From Fragilaria crotonensis (taxonomy: Eukaryota > Bacillariophyta > Fragilariophyceae > Fragilariales > Fragilariaceae), in the NCBI GenBank assembly GCA_022925895.1, contig JAKSYS010000114.1:51694-115693 (forward strand): a DNA stretch of 64,000 nt, given 5' to 3'. Below, piece by piece: positions 35,582-45,987 of this stretch (the first letter of the stretch is position 1; every line of letters starts with the position of its first letter). The translations under genes and the position numbers were made by a program. Below the pieces are notes generated by a model. It was not told where the DNA came from and searched no databases. It saw nothing but the letters and a program-made list of their open reading frames with translations.

Positions 35582-37150
35582 TCGGCTCCGAGTACTTGTA
35601 GACTACTCCACTTACTGGCGCGCTTAGGAATACTCTACATATTTCCAGTAGATATGACGATATGACGGATATTTCCTGTACTAGCAGCTACCGGTAGTAC
35701 CTTGGTTGTCAGGCAAAGCGCAGAGCCATACGCCATATGCACTGGGCCATGGGATTTTTTAACCCCTACACACCCTTAATAAAACCCGGTACATTTTTCA
35801 AGAAGGTATAGAGAATGCCATGGCCTGCAAAAACAGTGATGTCAACATAGACTCAAATAGACTCAAATGATACTCTAACCTCGTTATATATGTTCAGCAC
35901 AAACAATTGCTAGGATGAGGCATTGCTGGTCCCAGTATCGCCGGTTAAATTGAATAATGACAGAAAACTGAGATAAAGTTCACAAGGAGTGAAGATATGT
36001 CGGAACTTGATTGCGGAACCATATGGCGCCACGGAACTGTTTTGATAGGGTAGGAGAACTGCAACATGGTACTGTGCGTTACGGTGGCTCACTGATGCTA
36101 ACTATTGACTTTGTGAAAGCAGAATGGTATAATTGGTTGTTGTGGGTGTATAGGAGGCACAGTATAGACTCAAATGAAGCAGATTGAACTCTTGATGTTT
36201 GGCATGTATGTTGTTGCAAGCTAGCAGCAAGTGGTTCAAAACATACAATTTTCCATTTTTTGGTTGCACAAAAAGATGATCCTTTTGGATGTTCCACTTA
36301 GTACTGCAATGCTTTCCCCTAATGCCACTCCTTACATCTCATATTATTTCTAAATGCACCTGAAAGATTCTTAAACGCTGTTCTACGGTAGAGTCCCATC
36401 CTCCTTTTCACACTTTTTTCACCATATGCACAGGGAAAATCATCATAATACAACTGCACTTCAGTCACACAAAATGTTACATGGACAACAAAAAGTGTTT
36501 ACAACGATTCACCGTTTTGTGCACTAAATTGCATGATCATCATGACACTCGACATAGAAGCATGAAATATCCACAGCTGGCCCAAATTGTGCTGTCAAAA
36601 TGGGAGAGAAAGGAAACGCTACATTTACTCACGAGCGATAGTATGGTGGGTATGGTCACATGGTACCAAAAATGTGACTTATTGGTCCAATTTTGCACCA
36701 TGTGAATGAGGGTGTAACATCAGGCACCGTTTGATACATGCTCTGCTTCATGATTGATATGTATCCACCACTCATATGCTTGGCTGTGCATGACATGTGT
36801 GCTGGTGATTATCAATGAGCACAAGCACATGGACACCATCATTCCTATGATCCACCTTTACTTAAGCAAGGGCGTGAGCATCATTTCCTCTCATATGCAG
36901 CTCAGCTGATGATCTTGAATCTTGATGATGCATGAGCTGGCTGTGCACACATGAACATCATAGCTAAGAATTCCAATGACAAAGGATATCTGAAACAAAA
37001 ACAGTTAAGCTCCAGAATAATCTAAATACCTCAATCTATTCAAATTTAGCATTCACCAGGCTCCCAAGGAGGCCAGCCAAGTTTGGACTTCAATGATGCA
37101 TGTTGAGGATAAGTTATTAGCCAGGCGGTGGCTACAAATAGACACAACGA
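35582..37150. other. Intergenic, AT-rich
   Basis: No gene, RNA gene or bounded element is supported between the diacylglycerol kinase and the retrotransposon. The base composition is clearly more AT-rich than that of the element that follows. Confidence 0.5.
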
Positions 37151-37353
37151 CTGGTGCCAGGAGCGAAGACGGAGCGGCAGCCAGACGGCAATTTACATAC
37201 AAGAATTCCGCATCCGCGCCTTGAACTGCACCAAAGTATCATTCTTTTGGCTGCTCTACGTTTCGAAGAGCGGCCAAGTCGAGTCTACGAGTGTAGCGCA
37301 GCTCTTGTTCCACGAGCAGCGAGCACGAAGGTAGTCTATAGTTTTAAGTCACC
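37151..37353 (+). repeat. Split direct repeat A1
   Basis: 203 bp starting CTGGTGCCAGGAGCG and ending AAGTCACC. It is identical to A2 except for one extra T near 37247 as far as I can see by eye. It should contain the promoter of the element. Confidence 0.9.
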
Positions 37354-37385
37354 ACCCTGCCGGCACACGCTGTGGTACTCACATC

Positions 37386-39565
37386 ATGGCACAGCAGGTT
37401 CCCCCGGAGGTGGAGCAGCAGCCGAGCTGCTACAGAGAGCTCTACTCCCTTGGGAGCTATCAAGGTGGCGAACCTGAACTGACTCGGCTCATCTCGAGCT
37501 ATCGATTCACTGAAGCGCCCGGTGGTGGCGAGAGACCGACGCCAGCCAGTTTAGTGGAACAGACGTTCGCCTTCAGCGAAAGGCGTTCGATGACCTTCTT
37601 GTGTCTCCTACGCACCAGTGGTACTGGTGTAGAGGTACGCATCCTACATATAGGATGATGCGGTACCTCGAACTCCCAGGAGCCAATGGAGGAGGGATCG
37701 TGGATCTCAGTATGGGATTGCTGGGCGACATCAGCGCCGCGCAGACCCCTGCAGTCACGGTAGACAACACCCACTTCTCGTTGATCGGAAATGCCGGGGT
37801 GCGAGTGCCTACAGTCGCTACTATGCGCGATCACCTAGACACCGCGCCTCCTGGCGGTGTGCTGGGACCGTTTGGGCCAGAGGTACCGGGCACGGAGGTG
37901 GTTCGCCCACGCGTCACCCAAGTAATTCCGTGCAGATACGCTGTGACATTGGTACATCGCGAAGGTGTATCTCCATCAACAGCATACACCGAGTTGCACG
38001 GAATTATCGAAGCTGATGGCGCTTTGGAACAGTGTGCAGATGTGCTCACGTGGCTGCGAGTGGCTTGCACGGCGCGTGGCGGTGCAGGCGAGCTGGCACC
38101 TCTACCAGCAGTGGCACAGCAGTTCCCGTTACTCCTGATGCCAGGAGCAGTGAGTGCATATGTTGCTACGAAGCTGGATAGAGATCTACCCAGGCGCCGA
38201 GGTGGGCTTGCCCATACCGCTGGTACGGGCGTCGGAGAGGAACCGTTGGCCGCAGCCATGCGACTACTTGCAGAGAATGTTGGCGGCGACCGAGCCGCCC
38301 GGGAACCTAAAGGTGTGGCCGAAGCATACAGGGAGACGTATCCCTTGCTGCAGCGGTTTTGCCAGGTAGATTCGGTGGAAGGGCTCGCACCCGTGTGGGG
38401 CAGGATTGCCCGCGGCGCAAAAGGCGAATTGCAGTCCATTCTGCAGCAGGAGCTGAACAAGGTTTGTACTGGGAGAGGGCTGACACCCGACGTGTACAGC
38501 CCCGCGGTCACGTCGAAGCTGAAGCAACTGGTGACCAGTCTTAACTTTGTTGGGAACGGTCAAGATGACATTGCGAGTGGATGCCAGCCATTTCTGGTTA
38601 CATATACGGGAACGGACGACCACTATCGGGCACTGGAGCAAGCCACGGTCGCGGAGCAACTCGACCAAGGCTCAGCCAACGCCTCTTTGGCTGATATCCG
38701 CGAGATCAGGGACAAGGAGCGTATCAAGATGCCACAGGACCTCAATCAGGTGCTGTACACGTTGCGACGCTATGCAATTCTGGTGCACACGCTGTTCCAA
38801 GGCCCGGGCGCCACAAACACTTTCGCAGAAAGCATGTGGCACTTGTCCAACACATTCAATGATCGCCTTCCTATCTATCTTGGTGAGCACCAGAAGCTCC
38901 GAGGAACAGTGTGGTATGATGTTTTCCCTGTCCACATCCTACGTTATGTCCAGATTAGTGTCCACGAATACCTACATGAGCTACAGTCGTCCACGGGAGG
39001 GGACCAACCGCAGCCTCCCAGGTTTACGGAACTGCATCGAAGCCTCCAGCGAGGATCCTTCCATACGTCATCGGAGTGGCTCCCACTCCTGATGTCTGTG
39101 ACGGTCGACACGCCGGCAGCCACTCTCACGCCTCAGGGGGCAGCGGCGATTGCAACGCGCAACGCACTCGCAGCCGCGGCATCGAGTGCGGCGTCTGTAG
39201 TCTCTGGCCTCACAGCTACCACAACGAGCGACAGCACGCGGAGGGAGCGAACCGCCGCCAATTCTGCTGGCGCTTACACCCTTAATCCGGCGCGTGATCC
39301 CGAATTCGACGCGCTGACGTTGCGACCAGGAATGCGCCAACTCCTACAAGCCAATCCGCCCCCACGCAACGACCACAACAACGAGTTTTGCGTTTCCTGG
39401 TGGGGCAGGGGCGGCTGCTACACCAATTGCGGCCGCGCAGCCACGCATCGCCCCTTTGCAAACGCAGCAGAACGGGAACGCCTCCTCACACACGTGAGGA
39501 CATATCTCACCACTGACTCACCGGCAGCCGCTGCACGGACTGCGGCGCCGGGTGCCCGAACTTGA
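37386..39565 (+). pseudogene. Gag-like ORF1 of the YR element, one frameshift near its start
   Basis: An ATG at 37386 opens a 90-codon frame that ends at 37658. The main Gag-like frame (636 aa from ATG 37655) then runs on in another frame to 39565. The two probably were one protein broken by one indel near 37640-37655, though the second ATG could also be used on its own. Near the C-terminus a short Cys/His stretch (FCVSWWGRGGCYTNCGR..H) is the zinc-finger-like motif common in Gag proteins of such elements. The frame ends in a single UGA after which the same frame continues as Pol. Confidence 0.7.
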
Positions 39566-39571
39566 CGGGGA
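39563..39571 (+). promoter_or_regulatory. Candidate UGA readthrough site between Gag and Pol
   Basis: The stop reads TGA-CGG-GGA. The frame has no other stop from 37601 to 42407, so Gag and Pol are in one frame with only this UGA between them. UGA followed by CGG is one of the known leaky contexts in plant RNA virus readthrough. This suggests that Pol is made as a Gag-Pol fusion. Function is inferred. Confidence 0.55.
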
Positions 39572-42409
39572 GGCCAGGGAGTAGCACCAACTGCACCCTG
39601 GCTCCTCCACGCGCCTCCATGGCAGGACGACGACCACGGCGTCCCACGGGCACACAAACGAGTTCGGACCGACGTGCCGACGGCGGCTGAACAAACTTTA
39701 CGTAAGTACGCATTATCTGCAGCCTCTAAATTAGCGTTGATTGGTAACTGGTTTGATTTCGTGATCGCGGAACGTGGACAACCCGATATCGCCCCCAATG
39801 TGTCAGCTCTCCCCCACAAAGCGGCTAGGCTTCTGGAGCACTTGCGCCGGCGGGGGGCCAGCGTACCTGTGCACACAGAGCCCTGGACGGCGGACCGGAT
39901 ACAGCGAGCCGCGGCCCGTGGCTCTCACAAGTCAGCCAAGGACGACGTCGAATTTGTATGCGACGAAATGTTGGCGTTTTGTGCGCAAGGTTTTTGGACG
40001 GTGTTACCGCTGTCAGTCGCCCTCCGTCTCCCACACCTCCGGCTCTCACCCCTCGGCGTGGTCCCTCAACGAAACCGTCGGTCAAGGCTGATTGTCGACT
40101 ACTCCTATTCGGGAGTGAACGACGACACGGTACAACTATCGCCACACGAAGCCATGCAATTCGGCAGAGCCCTTCACCGCCTATTGGAACGCATCGTGTA
40201 CGCGGACCCAATCTACGGACCGGTCCTGTTAGGCAAGATTGACATTGCTGATGGTTTTTACCGCATTGGATTACGACCGCACGATGTTCCCCGGTTAGGA
40301 GTCATCCTACCCACGACAATTGGCGAACCGCTGGTGGCTCTCCCCTTGGCACTCCCCATGGGCTGGGTTGAGAGTCCTCCATATTTCACCGCAGTGACTG
40401 AGACTGCGTGTGACCTCCTCAACGCTACCCTGCGCGCGTCGACAACACCGTCGCCGCATCCACTGGAGTCCCTCGCGGCTACTCCGCCCCCCGACGCTAC
40501 TCAGAGGAGCTGGACGCCGCGCTTGGCTCGCACGGGCTCGGCAGGGCCGCGTCTGCCTCCACTCGCTTACGGCGATGTGTACGTCGATGATTTTCTCTTA
40601 GCCGCCCAAACCAAGCGCCAACAACAACGGGTGCTTCGGGCGGCTCTTCACGCCATCGACAAGGTGCTGCGGCCACTCGATCCCGCCGATCGCTCTAGCC
40701 GCAAAGCTCCGGTATCCATCAAAAAGCTCCGCCAAGGTGACGCGCACTGGGCGACCCAGAAGACGATCCTGGGCTGGGACTTTGACACTGTGGCAGGCAC
40801 CTTGAACCTGCCCAGTCATCGCCTTGCGCGTCTCTACGAACTTTTGGACGCGTTCCCCCCTTCGCGGAAACGCGCTCCGATCAAAGAATGGCACAAGCTC
40901 CTTGGAGAGCTCCGGTCCATGGCCCCCGCGCTCCCCGGCGCCCGCGGCTTGTTCTCCACGCTGCAGGATGCGTTGTCTCGCGGCGATCGGACTCGCGTTC
41001 GTCTTTCGTCGCGAGTTTTCGACAGCCTGGCCGATTTTCGCGCGATCGCCGACTCCCTTAAGAGCCGTCCCACACGGTTTCGCGAACTCGTGGCCTTCGG
41101 GGACCCTGTCGCATACGGCGCTTGCGATGCCTCCCAACGGGGAATGGGAGGCATCTGGTTCCGACCGGGACAACCGCCCATTGTCTGGCGCACACCTTTC
41201 CCAGCGCACGTGCAACGCACCCTTATCACCAGCGACAATCGCGGCGGTACCGTCTCCATTTCCGATCTGGAGCTTGCCGGTACCCTTGCTCATAAACACA
41301 TTTTGGTTCAAGCAATGGGCGACATTGCTGAGTGCCCTATATGGCTGGCGGGCGACAACCGTGCCTCCCTTTCTTGGGCCACCAAAGGCTCATCCACGTC
41401 CGTCAGTGCTCGCGCCTACTTACTGCGACTCAATGCTCTGCATCAACGGCGGCACCGCTACGTCCCGTTCCATGACTATATCCCCGGCCGTGTTAACGCC
41501 ATGGCTGATGATGCCAGCCGGCGCTGGGACCTGCATGACGCTGACCTTGTCTCACATTTTAACTCCTCATACCCCCAGGATACGTCGTGGACCTTGCTGA
41601 CGCTGACGGACAGCATGACATCCGCCGTGATTGGGGCGCTATTACGGCAGCGCTCCATTCCCACCAATCTGCGCATCGCCACGCCTCTGCCTCCACCACC
41701 TGGCAAGTATGGGAACGTTTCTGCACTGTCACGGGGAGTGCGTCCCGACCTGCATGACGTGCGAGCCGATCCCATTCCCATCCTTTTGTTATTTGCACAA
41801 CGATACCGCTCGGGAGCCATCGCACCCAGTGCGAAGCCCGTCCGCGCTCGCACAGTGGAAGACGCCCTCCGCCACGTGGCGCAGGCGTTTGCCCGGGTGG
41901 GGTCCGCTGACCCTCGCGTGAATACCTTTGGCGACGTTGATTTTCGACTGCAATCACTTCTCCAAGCCTGGAAAAAGACTGATGCTCCCCCGACGCGGGT
42001 CAAGCCATTGCCCATGGTTGTGCTACGTCGCGCACACCACGATGCCCTGCACCTGCCGACACCCAAGTTCCTTCCCACCGGGGACTGTCTCTTGTTAGCG
42101 TACTTTTTCCTCCTCCGTCCCGGCGAATACAGCGGGGCACCGCCGTCCGCCTTTGCTGATCTTTTCCGCATCCACGACATCGGCGTTTGGATTGGCCATC
42201 GTCGTTTGGATGTTCTCCAGTGTCCTGCCGACGACCTCCTGGCCGCCTCGTTCGTCACGCTCACCTTTACTACCCAGAAAAATGGTGTGCGCGGCGAAAC
42301 AATAGGACATGGTCGCAGTGGGCACCCTACTTTGTGTCCGGTTGCAGCTCTCGTTCGTCGCCTTCTCCACTTACGCGACCACGGCGCCACGCCGGCCACC
42401 CCCTCTTAA
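39566..42409 (+). CDS. Pol of the YR element: reverse transcriptase, RNase H, start of tyrosine recombinase
   Basis: 947 codons in frame with Gag after the UGA; no ATG lies before the RT domain until about 39967, which favours readthrough. RT motifs are RLIVDYSYSGVN, LLGKIDIADGFYRI (catalytic Asp), LPMGWVESPPYF and YGDVYVDDFLLA (catalytic Asp pair). RNase H has YGACDASQRGMGG, SISDLELAGTL and AGDNRASLSW, giving the D-E-D set. The recombinase N-terminal part follows with YFFLLRPGEYSG, which holds the first catalytic Arg, and ends early at a TAA (42407) because of a frame change. RT and RNase H look intact. Confidence 0.85.
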   Translation, partial: RGGQGVAPTAPWLLHAPPWQDDDHGVPRAHKRVRTDVPTAAEQTLRKYALSAASKLALIGNWFDFVIAERGQPDIAPNVSALPHKAARLLEHLRRRGASVPVHTEPWTADRIQRAAARGSHKSAKDDVEFVCDEMLAFCAQGFWTVLPLSVALRLPHLRLSPLGVVPQRNRRSRLIVDYSYSGVNDDTVQLSPHEAMQFGRALHRLLERIVYADPIYGPVLLGKIDIADGFYRIGLRPHDVPRLGVILPTTIGEPLVALPLALPMGWVESPPYFTAVTETACDLLNATLRASTTPSPHPLESLAATPPPDATQRSWTPRLARTGSAGPRLPPLAYGDVYVDDFLLAAQTKRQQQRVLRAALHAIDKVLRPLDPADRSSRKAPVSIKKLRQGDAHWATQKTILGWDFDTVAGTLNLPSHRLARLYELLDAFPPSRKRAPIKEWHKLLGELRSMAPALPGARGLFSTLQDALSRGDRTRVRLSSRVFDSLADFRAIADSLKSRPTRFRELVAFGDPVAYGACDASQRGMGGIWFRPGQPPIVWRTPFPAHVQRTLITSDNRGGTVSISDLELAGTLAHKHILVQAMGDIAECPIWLAGDNRASLSWATKGSSTSVSARAYLLRLNALHQRRHRYVPFHDYIPGRVNAMADDASRRWDLHDADLVSHFNSSYPQDTSWTLLTLTDSMTSAVIGALLRQRSIPTNLRIATPLPPPPGKYGNVSALSRGVRPDLHDVRADPIPILLLFAQRYRSGAIAPSAKPVRARTVEDALRHVAQAFARVGSADPRVNTFGDVDFRLQSLLQAWKKTDAPPTRVKPLPMVVLRRAHHDALHLPTPKFLPTGDCLLLAYFFLLRPGEYSGAPPSAFADLFRIHDIGVWIGHRRLDVLQCPADDLLAASFVTLTFTTQKNGVRGETIGHGRSGHPTLCPVAALVRRLLHLRDHGATPATPS

Positions 42410-42803
42410 TGCTTACCGCTCGCATCCCTCTGACGCTTGGCTATACGTTCGCCCAGCCGACGTTACTGATCTCCTGCGGCGAGCGGTTCGGCTGCTTCCC
42501 CCCTCCCTGACGGATTTCTCCGCCGCCGACATTTCGGCCCGCTCGACGCGCGCCGGCGGTGCGATGGCCATGCTATGTGGCGGCATTGACTCGGATCGCA
42601 TCCGCCTCATCGGGCGGTGGCGGTCCGATGAAATGTACCGCTACTTGCATGTCCAAGCGCAACCCGTCATATCCGGTGTCGCCGCCATTATGCTTCGCGG
42701 CGGTGACTACCGCCTCAACTCCACCCTCTCCCGCCCCTCCGGGCGGCCCACCCTTTCCAGCTTTACTGGCCCCAGAGGCCGAGGAAGAGCCCGCTCATGG
42801 TGA
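42395..42803 (+). pseudogene. C-terminal part of the tyrosine recombinase, out of frame
   Basis: After a one-base frame change near the C run at 42400-42404, the recombinase continues with YRSHPSDAWLYVRP, ISARSTRAGGAMAML and LIGRWRSDEMYRYLH, ending at 42803. GRWRSD and the Tyr in RYLH are typical of box II. The usual HxxR is RxxR here (RSTR), so the catalytic His is missing. With the frame break this implies an inactive recombinase in this copy. Confidence 0.75.
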
Positions 42804-42953
42804 GGGGCACTTCCAGGAAGGTTAGTGAGCGCGGCAGCATAGTAAGGGCGCCACGACTGCCAATCTTCCTCTACATATTACATCTACTACATCCCATCCA
42901 GTCGCAGCAGACGCGAAGTCGGAGCTACTGGCGTAAGCGGGAGTTTCCCGCTG
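42779..42953 (+). repeat. Split direct repeat B1
   Basis: 175 bp starting CCGAGGAAGAGCCCG and ending TTTCCCGCTG. It matches B2 with one visible difference (GTTAGTGAG against GTTAGCGAG). The recombinase frame ends inside it, at 42803. Confidence 0.9.
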
Positions 42954-43152
42954 GTGCCAGGAGCGAAGACGGAGCGGCAGCCAGACGGCAATTTACATAC
43001 AAGAATTCCGCATCCGCGCCTTGAACTGCACCAAAGTATCATTCTTTGGCTGCTCTACGTTTCGAAGAGCGGCCAAGTCGAGTCTACGAGTGTAGCGCAG
43101 CTCTTGTTCCACGAGCAGCGAGCACGAAGGTAGTCTATAGTTTTAAGTCACC
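42951..43152 (+). repeat. Split direct repeat A2
   Basis: 202 bp copy of A1. It is fused to the end of B1 through the shared CTG and followed by a short run of CCCG repeats (43152-43166). Confidence 0.9.
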
Positions 43153-43163
43153 CGCCCGCCCGC

Positions 43164-43338
43164 CCGAGGAAGAGCCCGCTCATGGTGAGGGGCACTTCCA
43201 GGAAGGTTAGCGAGCGCGGCAGCATAGTAAGGGCGCCACGACTGCCAATCTTCCTCTACATATTACATCTACTACATCCCATCCAGTCGCAGCAGACGCG
43301 AAGTCGGAGCTACTGGCGTAAGCGGGAGTTTCCCGCTG
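43164..43338 (+). repeat. Split direct repeat B2
   Basis: 175 bp copy of B1. It forms the right end of the element; beyond CTG at 43336-43338 the sequence is unrelated. Confidence 0.9.
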
Positions 43339-43838
43339 TATTCCAGAGGAAGGTTGGGCAAAGTGATAAATTTAGCTCTCTTCGCTCCAGTTCGAAGCCG
43401 CCATTTGCGGCACCTCCAGTCCTCCAGTATACGAGTGCTAGTACTCCAGTACTTCCGTACAATTTAACTGAATGTACAGGTACAAGTACTCGCAGTAATC
43501 CAATACTCCAATGTCTTCAATTACGTGCTTTGGGCCTTTTCGATTGCCTCTGGAACGGAAATCCTTTGAATGTTTCTCTACGTTTCTACCGGAAGATTTA
43601 ACCATTTAACGGCTCTACCAATGATTCGATAAATGTCAGATCAACGTTGACGTAGACTAGTAAGAACTGGGAAATATGGGATGGCAGCAGTGCATACTAT
43701 TTCAAGGGTGGCCTGCTCTCGTTTCACGCGTCGTCGTTCAGAAGAAGGTGAAGATCGTTTCACGCGTTGCTCCCAGCTCCCAGCCCCGCAACATCATTGA
43801 GCTTGTATTGAATCTCTCGTCGCAATATGGGTACCACA
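43339..43838. other. Intergenic between retrotransposon and membrane protein gene
   Basis: No gene is supported. The stretch at 43430-43510 is dense in GTAC motifs. Confidence 0.5.
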
Positions 43839-44505
43839 ATGTCACATTACACAACAACACTGGCGAATTCTCTGTGTGGGGGGTCGTCTCGGAAACTAAT
43901 TGCAGGATGGTGGTACGTTTTTGTTGATTCGCCGGAATTGCTCTCCTGATCCCCACCTTACTCATGCCTATTTCGTGTCTTATAGGTACTCTATCTTGGC
44001 AGTGACAGCAATCCTAACGTTGCTTAGTTTCATCATCATGTCGACTCGATCCCTCGCTGAAGGATTTGCGTCTATTTGGTCCTCTCTCATGCTGGTGGTT
44101 TTGAGCATTGGCGGAACAATGATAATGCGAAAGTTTCACAACTCCATGGCAGTGGGCTTCTTCATGGGATCAGTTGCGGCCACGTCTCAGCTCTTTTTCA
44201 TGCTGTTTCTGATGTAAGTTGAGATGCTGCCCAAACGTGATTGCGATTTTCCATTTGCTTTCAATTTTCTCATGTCTTCATAAATTTGAAGTTACTGCGG
44301 ATACGGCCGAGATCAGAGAGCGTCCGGAATGTCAGGCAAGCAAGAATCTCTCATGGCGTTCTTCACCTTTCTCCAGTGCGTGCTTTTGGGTAGCTTTGCT
44401 GCCATTTTGGGAGCTCACAGATCTGAAATTCTCGACAAGCCTAGACCGGATTCCACATCATTTGATGAATCGTCGCAGCAGCAATACCTGCCTCCCCAGC
44501 CTTAG
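43839..44505 (+). CDS. Small four-helix membrane protein, unknown (3 exons)
   Basis: Exons 43839-43912, 43986-44213 and 44292-44505 join over GT-AG introns of 73 and 78 bp into a clean 171 aa frame (516 bases including the stop). Four hydrophobic helices are visible: SILAVTAILTLLSFIIM, IWSSLMLVVLSIGGTMIM, VGFFMGSVAATSQLFFMLFL and MAFFTFLQCVLLGSFAAILG. Both ends are polar and the C-terminus is Pro/Gln/Ser-rich. The four-helix spacing resembles MARVEL-like proteins, but I cannot assign a family. The ATG is chosen because it opens the only frame that joins all three exons. Confidence 0.72.
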
Positions 44506-45987
44506 AATGAGATCTTCTAATTGTGACATGTGGAATAGTATTATAAAGTCTGTCTGAGCAGTATGGCTTATTGAAGGGGAGTGAAGTTATAAAGACAGAG
44601 GCAGCAGTGTTGCGTGTTGCCTGTTTCCATCCGAAGTAACACCAGTGTTTAGTAGACCCAGGTACTACTGTGGACAGTGAATTGTGCAGAGCAGTAGTAG
44701 TACTGTTGCAATCAGAGTACCGGAGGACGAAGTACTGGTAGCGTTCCAGGGAGCCTTCGCGCATGATTGTTCTGAATATCGAGCATTGATATTCTTCATT
44801 ATTGATAAATATATGCATTGTGTATATGTGTTACGTGCTACCAGGTACTTGTACCCCGGTAGTCCAGAATCCAGAACTACCAGTACCAGTAAGCTGCAAG
44901 CACTCTTATGATACTTACTGTACTTTTAGACTACAAGTATCATACGTCTATCACTTCCTGTAGGTTGCACTATGAGCATCCTTTGTCGTTCCTACGCATA
45001 TGTATAAATATACGTATATACTTGAGTTCCGGTATACGAGCAGCATATAACTCCGTAGTCCAGAGTACTAGTACTACAGCCGCAGTACAATACTGCGCGC
45101 TTCAGCGTCTCCGGTCTCCGACACTGGCGTCCGTCCCCAAGTTGACGGTTTTGAATTAAAAGGAAGACAGGTAAATTTATCGTTGGCGGGACCTTTCCAA
45201 CCTCGTACACACGTCGTACGCACTAGCAATCCGAGGAGAAATACAGTCGCAACCATTACCATGTGCAACCTGGTACTAGTACTGGAGTACTGTACTTGAA
45301 CTGCTCAACAACTAAATCCCAGCTACCGGTACCTGGTACGGGTATGCAGACAGGGTAACAAGAACGGCGTTCAATTTGAAACTCGAAGAATGCATTCGTG
45401 GGACGACCACTCCCGCGACGTCAGTTCAGAACAACTGTCCTAAAGGAAACCATTGTTATCTGCATCAACCTTTTTGGCAATAAAGGCCATCCTCTTGTGT
45501 TATATTTATTGTACGTGCATGGTAACACCGTTTTGAATGCATGATTGAACTCCTGTTGATCGAAATGTGCGGAGATTCTTGAAATTCAAATCTACGTGTA
45601 TTTCTACGCAACTCTGTAGGCTGCATGGAATTAATCACACGTGTCTCGATTCCCTTTTTTCAATCGAATTGTCGAATCTCAACATTCGATATTGTCGTCC
45701 TCCAAGTCTGCACACATGGTTGCTGGCCACTCCCCTTACATGCTCCTATACGCAACAGTCACAACTCACATCAATTGAAAGTCGGCTCACACACTTCCTT
45801 GTACCAATTAAACGCGTAATCGTTATCATTGCAGTCATTTCCGGTACCATTCATACAGGATAGAGAAGAGGGCTTGAATGCGGAGCTAACTCTGAGCAAC
45901 TTGAACAAAGTAGGACAGTCTTTCGAGAAGGATCGATTGTGAGAAACCTGCATCGCATGCGATCACTGGGGAGTTCGTTTCAAGACA
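44506..45987. other. Intergenic, extremely rich in GTAC palindromes
   Basis: No gene is supported. Between about 44660 and 45345 I count 19 GTAC tetranucleotides in about 690 bases, often nested in AGTACT, CTAGTACT or GGTACC contexts. Confidence 0.6.

Larger units (their letters stand above)
37151..43338 (+). mobile_element. Tyrosine-recombinase retrotransposon with split direct repeats (Ngaro/PAT-like)
   Basis: The 6188 bp element has the order A1 (37151-37353), coding region, B1 (42779-42953), A2 (42951-43152), B2 (43164-43338). A1 matches A2 and B1 matches B2 almost exactly. This split-repeat layout is known from Ngaro and PAT elements, whereas DIRS-like elements have inverted ends. The coding region has Gag, RT, RNase H and a tyrosine recombinase, and no DDE integrase. 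A and B overlap in CTG, which also stands at both outer edges; this fits insertion by site-specific recombination without a target duplication. The element is visibly GC-richer than its surroundings. Near-identical repeats suggest recent insertion, yet the copy has at least two frame breaks. Confidence 0.92.

Noticed and set aside
37601-37655. GTG start for the Gag-like ORF
   Set aside because: Eukaryotic genes rarely start at GTG; ATG 37655, or 37386 with a frameshift, is more likely.
37151-43338. DIRS-type element with inverted terminal repeats
   Set aside because: The terminal repeats are direct and split (A1...B1A2B2); no inverted ends or internal complementary region were found.
43676-43927. 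ATG-started frame at 43676 as first exon of the four-helix protein
   Set aside because: Its phase cannot be joined to the next exon through a GT-AG intron, whereas the frame from ATG 43839 joins all three exons.
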